64,000 nucleotides of DNA from Azospirillum thermophilum (GTDB lineage Bacteria; Pseudomonadota; Alphaproteobacteria; Azospirillales; Azospirillaceae), in contig NZ_CP029359.1 of the NCBI RefSeq assembly GCF_003130795.1, forward strand, positions 62,001 to 126,000, given 5' to 3'. Position 1 is the first letter of the stretch. Every line of letters begins with the position of its first letter. Of the stretch, positions 42,282 to 50,194 are shown piece after piece. The notes beneath the pieces are model-generated. The model saw nothing but the letters and a program-made list of their open reading frames with translations, ran no database searches and was not told the origin of the DNA. A program made the translations under genes and the position numbers.

Positions 42282-42619
42282 AGGACTGCCCCTTCTCGTT
42301 TTCCTCGCCGGCTCATGCACCGGCCACGACAAAGGGACGTCCATTTGGTTAACTGGATCTTGCGGGTTATGGTTAAATTTTAGTTAATATACTGGTTTCC
42401 CGTGATAAAAAGCGGTCAATATTCCCTTGTTAACAGGAATGTCACAGCAGAACTCTACCGATCCGGGCGGGAAATCGAATGGTCCGTCAGGGAAAGGCGA
42501 TCAAAAAGAGCAAAACCAGAAGCAGTTCCCAGCGAATTTTGCCCGTCCCTGCGACAATCTTTCCCATTCATTCCAATGTTGGTCACAGGCTCAGTCCGCA
42601 TCCTGCAAACCATCACTCT
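42282..42619. other. AT-richer intergenic region, no gene recognised
   Basis: This 338-bp gap separates the start of the 39156-42281 gene from the stop of the GNAT gene; both genes are on the - strand. The part 42340-42430 is clearly AT-rich for this genome and probably holds the promoter of the beta-helix gene. I see no consensus pair good enough to name, no terminator with a T tract and no small gene. Confidence 0.5.
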
Positions 42620-43180
42620 TCACTCCCAGCGCCGCCCGTCCATGTCTTCGTAGATGGCGAAGCGGCCGCGCACGGTACGCCAGTCCTCGGCCAGCATTTC
42701 GAAGATGTGCAGGTCGATCTCCCGCCCATCCTTCACCACCTGGCGCGACAGCACGCCGACCGGGCGGTAGCCCAGCATGGGCTGGCCCTTCAGCAGGCGG
42801 GGGCTGTTGGTGCCCAGGATGTGGTTCACCACCTTGCGCAGCCCCATGGTGAAGAAGACGTGGTTCAGCATGTAGGCGAAGTTCAGCGGGGCGGCCCCCA
42901 TGCGCCCCGCCCGCTCGCCGGTCAGCACGCCGATGGTGGCGATCTTCCAGGCGGGCTCGGTCACGGTGATGGAGACATGGCCGACCGGCACCCCGTCGAC
43001 GCACAGCAGCCGGTGGACATAGTCGGTGCGCCCGGCGCAGCGGCGCAGCCAGGCCTTCTGCCGCTCGACGTCGTAGGGCACCTCGGTCAGCATCTGGCTG
43101 GCGATGTCGGGCCGCGTGCGCCAGTCGAGAATGAGCTGCGCATGCTCCTCCGTCGGCACGATGAAGCTGAGGCTGCTCAT
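42620..43180 (-). CDS. GNAT-family N-acyltransferase
   Basis: A 186-residue acyltransferase of the RimJ/RimL-PseH type. It starts LSFIVPTEEHAQLILDWRTRPDIASQM, has VGHVSITVTEPAWKIATIGVL and GLRKVVNHILGTNSPRLLKG (acyl-CoA/ACP pyrophosphate loop region) and ends VRGRFAIYEDM. It starts inside the stop codon of the SDR gene (ATGA). PseH and related enzymes N-acylate amino sugars; with the FabH-like and SDR genes next door it may transfer a short hydroxyacyl chain to an amino sugar. Substrates are inferred. Confidence 0.8.
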   Translation of the reverse strand: MSSLSFIVPTEEHAQLILDWRTRPDIASQMLTEVPYDVERQKAWLRRCAGRTDYVHRLLCVDGVPVGHVSITVTEPAWKIATIGVLTGERAGRMGAAPLNFAYMLNHVFFTMGLRKVVNHILGTNSPRLLKGQPMLGYRPVGVLSRQVVKDGREIDLHIFEMLAEDWRTVRGRFAIYEDMDGRRWE

Positions 43181-43947
43181 GCCGTGCGGCCGCCGTCCAC
43201 GGTGACGATGGAGCCGGTCATCCAGCGGCTGGTGTCGGCCAGCAGGTAGGCGATCATGTGGGCGATGTCGTCGGGATGGCCGAAGCCCATGGGCTGCAGC
43301 CGGCGCAGATGCTCGTACTGCTCCCCGGTCAGCTTCTGCTTGCCGCGCTCGATCAGTTCGGTCTCGACGATGGAGGGGACGACGCAGTTGACGCGGATGC
43401 CGTCGCTCAGCAGCTCCACCGCCAGCCCCTTGGTGGCGGCGATGATGCCGCCCTTGCTGGCGGCATAGACGACGTTGCCGGGCGAGGCCGCCGTCGCGGC
43501 GGTGGAGGAGATCAGCACCATCGCCGCCCGCTCGGCATGGCATCCCTTCTGCCGCAGCCCGCGGGCGAGCGCGAGGGCGCTGCCCAGGTTGGCGTGCATC
43601 ACCTCGTCGAAGAAGCCGGCCGAGAAGATGCGGATCGGCCGCAGCGTCTGGATGCCGGCGCAGTGCGCGATGCCGTCGAAGGGGCCGTCCGCCGCCTGCT
43701 GCTTCACCCAGCCGGGCACCGCCTCCAGATCCGACAGGTCGAAGGGGGCGACCGCATGGCCCTGCCCCTCCAGCCGCCCGGCGGTCTCCTCCAGCCGGCC
43801 GGCGTCGCGGCCGTTCAGCAGCAGCCGCGCCCCCAGCCTGGCCAGCACCACCGCCGTCGCCCGGCCGATTCCGGCCGACGCCCCGGTCACCAGGATGCGG
43901 CGGCCGGTCAGGTCCATGGGGTTGTAGGAGGGGGTCGGGATGGTCAT
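43177..43947 (-). CDS. FabG-like SDR oxidoreductase
   Basis: A 256-residue classical SDR: ILVTGASAGIGRATAVVLA, HCAGIQ, NLGSALALARGL, ISSTAATAASPGNVVYAASKGG (Ser, Tyr, Lys) and the C-terminal MTGSIVTVDGG. This pattern is that of FabG-type 3-oxoacyl reductases. It overlaps the GNAT gene by 4 bp and is divergent from a FabH-like synthase, so reduction of a 3-oxoacyl thioester to a 3-hydroxyacyl one is a reasonable guess. Start at 43947 by family fit; the frame is open to 44085. Confidence 0.83.
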   Translation of the reverse strand: MTIPTPSYNPMDLTGRRILVTGASAGIGRATAVVLARLGARLLLNGRDAGRLEETAGRLEGQGHAVAPFDLSDLEAVPGWVKQQAADGPFDGIAHCAGIQTLRPIRIFSAGFFDEVMHANLGSALALARGLRQKGCHAERAAMVLISSTAATAASPGNVVYAASKGGIIAATKGLAVELLSDGIRVNCVVPSIVETELIERGKQKLTGEQYEHLRRLQPMGFGHPDDIAHMIAYLLADTSRWMTGSIVTVDGGRTA

Positions 43948-44124
43948 GGCGGTGGTGGAATCCGGTTGTCGCGGGGTCCGGCCGACCATAGCACAGGCCG
44001 CCCGGCAGCCATGGTCATAGACGCTGCGAAATTTGCCTGTCGTTAGGGCATTTTGCCGTAGGGTGGCTGCCGGAGTCCGCCACACGGGATTCCCTCAAGG
44101 ACCAGAGACGAAGGAACCGAGCCC

Positions 44125-45225
44125 ATGAAAGCGACCATCGACGGTGTCCGGATCGCCGGCCTGCGCGCGGTGGTGCCGCGGCAGCGCCATTCCTTCGTCG
44201 AGGATCCCGGCCTCTTCACCCGGGAGGAGGCGAAGAAGCTCGCCGCCACCATCGGCGTGCAGGAGCGCCGAATCCTGCCGCGGCCCTACTGCGCGTCGGA
44301 CCTGTGCGTCGCCGCGGCGGAGGGGCTGCTGGCGCAGCTCGACTGGGATCCGTCGACGGTCGAGGTGCTGGTCTTCGTCTCGCAGGACGCCGACTACGTC
44401 CTGCCCTCCACCGCCTGCATCATCCAGAAGCGGCTGGGGCTGCCGACCAGCACGGCGGCCTTCGACGTGCCGCTCGGCTGCTCGGGCTATGTCTACGGCC
44501 TGTGGATCGCCGCCCGGCTGCTCGGCGGGTCGAGCGCGACGCGGGCGCTGGTGCTGTGCGGCGACAATTCCAGCCGCTACCTGCATCCGGAGGACCGCGC
44601 CACCCTGCCGCTGTTCGGCGACGCCGGCTCCGCCACGGCGCTGGAGGTCGACGCCGGGGCTCCGCCCATTCCGCTGGTGATCGGCACCGACGGCAGCGGC
44701 GCGCCGCACATCTTCGTGAAGGCCGGCGGCAAGCGCGACTGCCTGATCCCGCCCGCCGTCTCCTGCGGCGAGCCCCCCCGCAGCGCCGAGGACGAGGCGC
44801 GGCTGGAGCGCGACGCCCGGCTGACGCTGAACGGGGCGGAGGTCTTCTCCTTCACGCTGCGCGCCGTGCCGCCGCTGCTGCGCGAGGCGATGGAGCATGC
44901 CGGCACGACGGTCGAGGGCATCGACTGGTTCGTCCTGCACCAGGCCAACCGCTTCATGCTGGAGCATCTGCGCAAGCGCGTGCAGATCCCGGCCGGGAAA
45001 TTCGTCATCGACATGGAGCGCTACGGCAACACCAGCTCCGCCTCGATCCCGCTGGCGCTGTGCAGCAGCCTGGGCGACAGCCTGGCCGGCGGCCGGCGCA
45101 AGGTGCTGATGGCCGGCTTCGGCGTCGGCTGGTCCTGGGGCGCCATGGTCGCCGACATCGGCCCGGTCCCGACGCCGCAGGTCGCCGAGCTGCCGGACGA
45201 CTGGCCGGTGCTGGCGGTGGGGTGA
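44125..45225 (+). CDS. FabH-like beta-ketoacyl-ACP synthase III
   Basis: A 366-residue thiolase-fold condensing enzyme with a complete Cys-His-Asn triad: PLGCSGY (C119), VLHQANRFM (H272) and YGNTSSASIP (N302). It ends with an ALVVA-like VLMAGFGVGWSWGAM. It would condense an acyl-CoA with malonyl-ACP. Housekeeping fabH normally sits with plsX; this copy sits in a glycan region with a FabG-like SDR and a GNAT, so it probably makes a special short acyl group. No ACP gene is seen nearby. Confidence 0.86.
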   Translation: MKATIDGVRIAGLRAVVPRQRHSFVEDPGLFTREEAKKLAATIGVQERRILPRPYCASDLCVAAAEGLLAQLDWDPSTVEVLVFVSQDADYVLPSTACIIQKRLGLPTSTAAFDVPLGCSGYVYGLWIAARLLGGSSATRALVLCGDNSSRYLHPEDRATLPLFGDAGSATALEVDAGAPPIPLVIGTDGSGAPHIFVKAGGKRDCLIPPAVSCGEPPRSAEDEARLERDARLTLNGAEVFSFTLRAVPPLLREAMEHAGTTVEGIDWFVLHQANRFMLEHLRKRVQIPAGKFVIDMERYGNTSSASIPLALCSSLGDSLAGGRRKVLMAGFGVGWSWGAMVADIGPVPTPQVAELPDDWPVLAVG

Positions 45226-45251
45226 GGGACGTCCATATCGGACGATGATGA

Positions 45252-45279
45252 GCCGGCCGCCGCAGCCACGGCGGCCGGC
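45252..45279. terminator. Bidirectional GC-rich hairpin between convergent genes
   Basis: An 11-bp perfect stem, GCCGGCCGCCG (45252-45262) with CGGCGGCCGGC (45269-45279) and a 6-nt loop. It fills the 58-bp gap between the FabH-like gene and the convergent lipoprotein gene. There is no T tract, but the position fits a shared transcription end. Confidence 0.55.
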
Positions 45280-45283
45280 ACCG

Positions 45284-45763
45284 TCAGCCCACGATCTTCC
45301 ACGACCCGTCGGGTTCGCGGCAGGCGGTTCCGTGCGCCTGCTCGGTGCGGCCGCCGACCACGATCGTTTGCTGGAACTCCCGGCAATAGGCGCCGCCCTG
45401 GGCATAGCCGTCACGCACCGGAACGATGGTCCCGTAGTGGCCGGTTTGAGGGTTGTTCCAGGTGATGCGCTCACCGATCGGGGCGCTGTATGCACGGGTC
45501 TCGGCTTGGCGGGCATACTGCTCGTCCGCCCGGTCGAGCGATGCACCGACCTCGCGGCCAAGGAAGGCGCCGAGCAACGTACCCACCCCCACGGCCACCA
45601 GCTTGCCGCTGCCGCCGCCGAAGCGCGAGCCGATCAAACCACCGGCGACGGCGCCACCGACCGTGCCGAACCCCTCCTTGGTTCCCATCGACCCGGTCTG
45701 GCAACCGGCGAGGCCGGTGGCCAACAGCGTGACAATCACGATGCCGGTCATTCTGGAGCGCAT
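45284..45763 (-). CDS. Glycine-zipper outer-membrane lipoprotein (17 kDa antigen type)
   Basis: A 159-residue lipoprotein. The signal IVIVTLLATGLAGC ends in a good lipobox (LAG-C). Then comes a glycine-zipper segment, GFGTVGGAVAGGLIGSRFGG with GVGTLLGAFLGREVG, of the Rickettsia 17 kDa antigen / glycine-zipper 2TM family, followed by a small soluble domain with ITWNNPQTGHYGTIVPV. AGGGG lies 8 nt before the ATG at 45763. It is likely an envelope housekeeping protein unrelated to the sugar genes. Confidence 0.88.
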   Translation of the reverse strand: MRSRMTGIVIVTLLATGLAGCQTGSMGTKEGFGTVGGAVAGGLIGSRFGGGSGKLVAVGVGTLLGAFLGREVGASLDRADEQYARQAETRAYSAPIGERITWNNPQTGHYGTIVPVRDGYAQGGAYCREFQQTIVVGGRTEQAHGTACREPDGSWKIVG

Positions 45764-46052
45764 GATCAATCCCCTAGCGAAAAAAGCGGTGGTAAAGCCC
45801 AGCCTAAGTATATCGCCCCGGCCCGGCTCCGATCCAATACAGAAAGCACCGCATTCCAGCCGTACCCAATGGCTCTCCGGCAGGACAGGACGCCGAACCG
45901 CGGGCTTGGCCTGTGGCGACCGGTCGCCTTGTCAGGCAAGGGCGGGCATGCTAAGCCCCGGACAAGGCACGGGCGCCACGTCGCATGGAGCTGCCCCGCC
46001 CGTGACAGTGGCATGCAGGATACCCGACACCAGCATCGCCCAGGGAGGCCGC

Positions 46053-47024
46053 ATGACTTACGGAACAGCGTTCGACCATGTCGTCGGCTCAAGCACGATG
46101 AACAGGATCGGGCTGCCACTCCTCCGCATTTCGCTGCTTTCGTCCGTTTACGACCGACTTCCGGTTCCCGAAGAGGCCGCCGCGGACACCAGTCTCGCCG
46201 ACCTGAAGGCCATCCTGGACAGGGACGGCATCGTCGTTCTCCCCGACTTTCTTCCCGAGCCGGTCTTCGAAGCGGTGCGCCGGGAGTTCCACGCCTTCGA
46301 CGAGACGCACAACCACGCCGAACCCGACCGTCACGGCACCGGCGTTGACTGGCGACACGCCGCCTGGAACTGGGCGAACGGCGACGGCGGCATGCCGACC
46401 ATCCACGATGCCGTTGCCTCGAATCCCGTCGCGCGGCGGCTCATCATGCATGTCCTGCGGGCGCCTGTCCCGCCGGCGCTGCGGGTCAACCTTCAGCACC
46501 TGTCGCTGCCGCCGGACCGGGTGGACGACCGCGACGTCGAATGCGTGCTCCACGCCGACCGCCCTTTCCCGTGCGTGAAGGCGTTCTTCCTCGTCGAGGA
46601 CTGCGCGGTCGAAGACGGCGCCTTTGTGTTCGCCCCCGGCACCCATCGCCTGACGCAGGAACGCCTCGCCTTCGAGCATGAGTTCGCGGTGCAGTATGCG
46701 CTCCAGCAGGAAGGCCGGCTGGACGAAGTCGATCCGGCCTTCCTGGAACGCAACCGCGTTACGCTGGACGAGGCCGCCCGCCGAACCCTGGACGTCCACC
46801 CGCTGAGCATCACCGGCCGTCGCAACACACTGATCGTCGCCAATGTCTGCGCCTTCCACGCACGCGGCCCCCTGACGCCGGGGCACAGCCGGTCGATGAT
46901 CCGGATGCTCTGCTACGACTACCAGTTGCCTTTCTACTGGAAGGCGATCGCCGGCGAGCCGGCGCTGCAGCCGATGATCCCGATGCTCACGAGCGGTGCG
47001 CTGCAGCCGACGTCAGCCTTCTGA
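46053..47024 (+). CDS. PhyH-like Fe(II)/2-oxoglutarate dioxygenase (2)
   Basis: A 323-residue oxygenase. LDRDGIVVLPDFLPE is the usual family start, VLHADRPFPCVKAFFLVED carries the H-x-D ligands (H167, D169), FAPGTHRLTQERL follows, and NVCAFHARGP provides the distal His. GGGAGG lies 4 nt before ATG 46053, which fixes the start. It precedes the 47-54.8 kb run by 210 bp on the same strand. It is one of three PhyH-type genes in the window; the substrate is unknown and may be a glycan sugar or an acyl chain. Confidence 0.8.
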   Translation: MTYGTAFDHVVGSSTMNRIGLPLLRISLLSSVYDRLPVPEEAAADTSLADLKAILDRDGIVVLPDFLPEPVFEAVRREFHAFDETHNHAEPDRHGTGVDWRHAAWNWANGDGGMPTIHDAVASNPVARRLIMHVLRAPVPPALRVNLQHLSLPPDRVDDRDVECVLHADRPFPCVKAFFLVEDCAVEDGAFVFAPGTHRLTQERLAFEHEFAVQYALQQEGRLDEVDPAFLERNRVTLDEAARRTLDVHPLSITGRRNTLIVANVCAFHARGPLTPGHSRSMIRMLCYDYQLPFYWKAIAGEPALQPMIPMLTSGALQPTSAF

Positions 47025-47117
47025 GGCTGCGGCGGCACCGCCGCTCCCCTCCACGCCATCCGGTCGCCGCCCGAAGGCCGGCGAGAGTCCTTGCGCCTGC
47101 CGAGGAACGCATGCTAA

Positions 47118-47149
47118 GCGAAATTCAGGATGGGCGAAATTTAGGATGG
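47118..47149. repeat. 16-bp tandem duplication upstream of the neuA-type operon
   Basis: GCGAAATTCAGGATGG (47118-47133) is followed directly by GCGAAATTTAGGATGG (47134-47149); 15 of 16 positions agree. It lies 85 bp upstream of the cytidylyltransferase start in the 210-bp gap 47025-47234 and could be a regulator site. Confidence 0.6.
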
Positions 47150-47234
47150 CCGGGTCACCTTCGGTCCTGAAACGGGATTAAGACCACCGGGACGGGAACG
47201 GCCCGAGCCGGGTAGCCCCTGCGCCGGGAAGGCC

Positions 47235-47984
47235 ATGACGGAACCCCCCATGACAGAACCAGCATCCGGCCCCCGCATCGAAGCCATGGCGCTGATCCCG
47301 GCTCGCGGCGGTTCCAAGTCGGTGCCGCGCAAGAACGTGCGGATCGTCGGCGGCAAGCCCCTGATCGCCTGGTCGATCGAGGATGCGCTCAAGGCCACCC
47401 GCGTCACGCGCGTCATCGTCTCGACCGATGACGACGAGATCGCCGAGATCGCCCGCGCCTGGGGAGCCGAAGTGCCTTTCCGTCGTCCCGCGGAGATTTC
47501 CGGCGACGTCTCGGTCGACTACGACTTCCATCGGCATGCGCTGGAGTGGCTTCGCAAGGAGGAGGGATACGAACCGGAGCAGGTGGTGCTGCTGCGCCCG
47601 ACGACTCCGGACCGTCACCCCGCGGTCATCGATGCCGCGATCGGACTGTTCGCCGCCCATCCCGAAGCGGACTCGCTGCGTTCGGTGTCACCCGCCAGCT
47701 TCTCGCCCTATAAGATGTGGCGGCTCCAGGAGAACGGCTATCTGACGCCCGTCGTCACCCTGGAAGGCCGGAGGGAATCGTACAACCTGCCACGCCAGCT
47801 TCTGCCGCAGGCATGGCACCATGATGGCTACATCGACATCACGCGACCTCGCACGGTGTTCGAACTGGGATCGGTCACCGGCTCCGTCGTCCTGCCCTTC
47901 ATGATCCAGGACCAGTCGATCGACATCGACGTCGAGCAAGAGATCGACGAAGCCGATCGCGTCCTGTTGAACCGGCTGGACTGA
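47235..47984 (+). CDS. NeuA-type acylneuraminate cytidylyltransferase
   Basis: A 249-residue CMP-sugar synthetase. The nucleotide-binding motif is intact: LIPARGGSKSVPRKNVR, then GKPLIAWSIEDAL, VIVSTDDDEIAEIARAWGAEV, LLRPTTPDR and a C-terminal IDIDVEQEIDEAD. It would activate a nonulosonic acid (sialic, legionaminic or related) with CTP. It is the first gene of an eight-gene + strand run, 11-17 kb from the other nonulosonate genes. Because the fused copy at 58742 lacks the motif, this one may serve both groups. Start 47235 is kept; ATG 47250 is possible. Confidence 0.87.
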   Translation: MTEPPMTEPASGPRIEAMALIPARGGSKSVPRKNVRIVGGKPLIAWSIEDALKATRVTRVIVSTDDDEIAEIARAWGAEVPFRRPAEISGDVSVDYDFHRHALEWLRKEEGYEPEQVVLLRPTTPDRHPAVIDAAIGLFAAHPEADSLRSVSPASFSPYKMWRLQENGYLTPVVTLEGRRESYNLPRQLLPQAWHHDGYIDITRPRTVFELGSVTGSVVLPFMIQDQSIDIDVEQEIDEADRVLLNRLD

Positions 47985-47987
47985 CGC

Positions 47988-49475
47988 ATGGCAAAGGTCC
48001 TTCTCGTCAATCCCAACCGCTGGGGCCGCGGCATCACCACCATCTGGATCGCCAGCCATGCGGCCGTGCTGCGGGCACGTGGGCACGAGGTCCGGCTGTT
48101 CGACGCCACTTTCTACCGCAACTGGGCGCAGAACGAGATCGCCTACAATACGGCAAACCGGCAGTACCGCCCGACCGGCTATGACGGCTCCGTCACGGTC
48201 TGCGGCGAAGATGTCTTCGAAGCGGTCCAGCGGACGCTCGACGCCTTCGACCCGGATGTCGTGTTCTGGTCAGCCCTGTCGTCCCATATCCACGGCGAGG
48301 GTGAATACGTCAATATCCAGCACGGCTGCACCCTGATGCAGGAGCGGCGGACGCGGGCACTGAAGGTCGCAGGCGGGCTCCAGCCGACTGCCGAGCCGCA
48401 GGCCGCGCTCCACCGCTTCCCGGCTGTAGACCTGCTGATTGCCGGAGAATCGGAGTTCGTGCTGGCCGATCTGGTCGATTGCGTCGCGGCCGGAGCCTCT
48501 CCGGCGACGATCCCGGGACTGATCCGCCGGAGTCCCGACGGGGAGGCGGTCGTCCATCCCCGCCAGCCGATCATCGCCGATCTCGATGCCATCCCTTCCT
48601 ACGACTACTCGTTGTTCGACGATCAGGTCTTCCTGCGGCCTTACAATGGCGCCGTCGTCCGCGCCGTCGATTACGAGATGTCGCGCGGTTGCCTCTATTC
48701 CTGTACCTACTGCGTCGAAACCGTCATCCAGCGTTATTACGGGTTCGAACGGACCACCCCGCGCGGCGCCCTGACCGGGAAAGGATACCTGCGCTGCAAG
48801 AGCGCGGAACGGATCGCCCAGGAAATCACCGACCTGCACGAGCGCTACGGCATCACGTTGTTCCGTTGCCAGGACACCAACTTCCTGACCATCGACCGCC
48901 CGGTCCTGGCAAGGCTGGCCGACCTGATGGATGCGGCCTGCCTGCCGGTTTGCCTGTATATCGAAACCAGGCCGGAAGGCATCAATCCATCCTCGGCCGC
49001 ACTCCTGAAGCGGTTGCGCGTGGACGGAGTGGGCATGGGGGTGGAGTTGGCGACCCAGTCCTTCCGGGAGGGCAGCCTGAACCGCTTCACCGACCAGGAC
49101 CGCATCGTCGCGGCCTTCGACCTGCTGCGCCGGCACGGGATCCGGCGGACCGCCTACAACATCATCGGTCTGCCGGGGCAGGACGAGGACTCGATCCTGG
49201 AGACGATCGCGTTCAACCGGCGCCTTGATCCCGACAACATCACCGTCGCCTTCTATTCCCCCTTCTCCGGAACCAAGCAGCAGGAAAAGGCCGCCGAGGA
49301 ATCCTACTTCAACGACTATGAGTTCGACCTCGACGCACAGCTCCGCACACTGAGCCGACATGACCGGCTGACCGCCGAACTGCTGCGCTTCTACAAGGAG
49401 AATTTCGTCCGGCTGGTGCGGGAAGGAACCGACGATCTGGCCGCATTGAAGCATCACGCCGGGCTTGGAGGCTGA
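47988..49475 (+). CDS. B12-binding radical SAM enzyme
   Basis: A 495-residue class B-type radical SAM protein. Residues 1-190 are a cobalamin-binding-like Rossmann domain (KVLLVNPNRWG, LRARGHEVRLFDA, FDPDVVFWSALS). The radical SAM core carries the cluster motif C235-LYS-C239-TY-C242, and the later GVGMGVELATQSFREGSLNRF and YNIIGLPGQDEDSILETI are typical. Such enzymes methylate unactivated carbons or carry out dehydrations and epimerisations. It is 3 bp downstream of the cytidylyltransferase, so a sugar-modifying role is inferred. Confidence 0.88.
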   Translation: MAKVLLVNPNRWGRGITTIWIASHAAVLRARGHEVRLFDATFYRNWAQNEIAYNTANRQYRPTGYDGSVTVCGEDVFEAVQRTLDAFDPDVVFWSALSSHIHGEGEYVNIQHGCTLMQERRTRALKVAGGLQPTAEPQAALHRFPAVDLLIAGESEFVLADLVDCVAAGASPATIPGLIRRSPDGEAVVHPRQPIIADLDAIPSYDYSLFDDQVFLRPYNGAVVRAVDYEMSRGCLYSCTYCVETVIQRYYGFERTTPRGALTGKGYLRCKSAERIAQEITDLHERYGITLFRCQDTNFLTIDRPVLARLADLMDAACLPVCLYIETRPEGINPSSAALLKRLRVDGVGMGVELATQSFREGSLNRFTDQDRIVAAFDLLRRHGIRRTAYNIIGLPGQDEDSILETIAFNRRLDPDNITVAFYSPFSGTKQQEKAAEESYFNDYEFDLDAQLRTLSRHDRLTAELLRFYKENFVRLVREGTDDLAALKHHAGLGG

Positions 49476-49481
49476 TCGCCG

Positions 49482-50099
49482 GTGCCGACGCTCGACCTGC
49501 CTCCCGATCCCGTCGCGGATGCGCTGCCGGCAACCGGGCCGCTGGTGATCGTGGATCTCGAGTGGACGGCCTGGGAAGGGTCCCATGCCCGGGGCTGGAG
49601 CGAGCCCTGGGAATGGCGGGAGGTCATCAACATCGGTGCGGTCCGTGTCGATGCCGGGGCCGGCTTCCGCGAGACCGATGCCTTCGACACGTTGGTTCTG
49701 CCGGTGCGCAACCCGGTCCTGTCGCCCTACATCACGCGCCTTACCGGCATCACCAATGACCGCCTTGCGGCGGAGGCCATCCCATTTTCCAAAGCCATGC
49801 ATCGCTTTGCCGCCTTTTGCGCGGACGGGGCGCCTGTGGTTATGAACGGTTACGACGGCCTGATCCTGCGCGAGAACTGCGCCCTTGCCGGCATTCCCGA
49901 GCCCCCCGTCCTTCGGCGGACGGTGAATCTGCGGCCGCTGCTCGCCCGCGTCCTCGGTTGCGAGGCCTCCCTGGTGGTAAGCGCCTTGCTTCCCGACCTT
50001 CTCGGGATAGCCGGACCGCCCCATCGCCATGCCGGCATCTGGGACGCCCGCGCCATCGCCGCCGCCTTGACCGAGTTGCGCCACCGGGGATTGGTCTGA
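49482..50099 (+). CDS. DEDDh-type 3'-5' exonuclease domain protein
   Basis: A 205-residue protein with the DnaQ/RNase T-like fold. Exo I is IVDLEWTAWEG (D25, E27), Exo II includes NGYDGLILREN, and Exo III is HAGIWDARAIA (H-x4-D). These are the four acidic and His residues of a DEDDh nuclease of the ERI1/KapD type, so catalysis is possible. It starts at GTG 49482, only 6 bp after the radical SAM gene, with GGAGG about 10 nt upstream. A nuclease inside a sugar operon is unexpected; it may be a chance co-transcription. Confidence 0.82.
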   Translation: MPTLDLPPDPVADALPATGPLVIVDLEWTAWEGSHARGWSEPWEWREVINIGAVRVDAGAGFRETDAFDTLVLPVRNPVLSPYITRLTGITNDRLAAEAIPFSKAMHRFAAFCADGAPVVMNGYDGLILRENCALAGIPEPPVLRRTVNLRPLLARVLGCEASLVVSALLPDLLGIAGPPHRHAGIWDARAIAAALTELRHRGLV

Positions 50100-50194
50100 A
50101 GAAGCCTGTCGCCTTGACACATGAGTTCCGCCCTTGTTAGCGTAACAACTTGAAGAGTTCTTGCCTTTTCTTGCAGAACCAACAGGAAATCGCC

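Noticed and set aside
36978..42383. 1801-codon + strand open frame across hldE-downstream and beta-helix genes
   Set aside because: It is out of frame with the + strand beta-helix gene and antisense to the - strand one; composition (poly Arg/Val/Asp-rich) has no domain signal.
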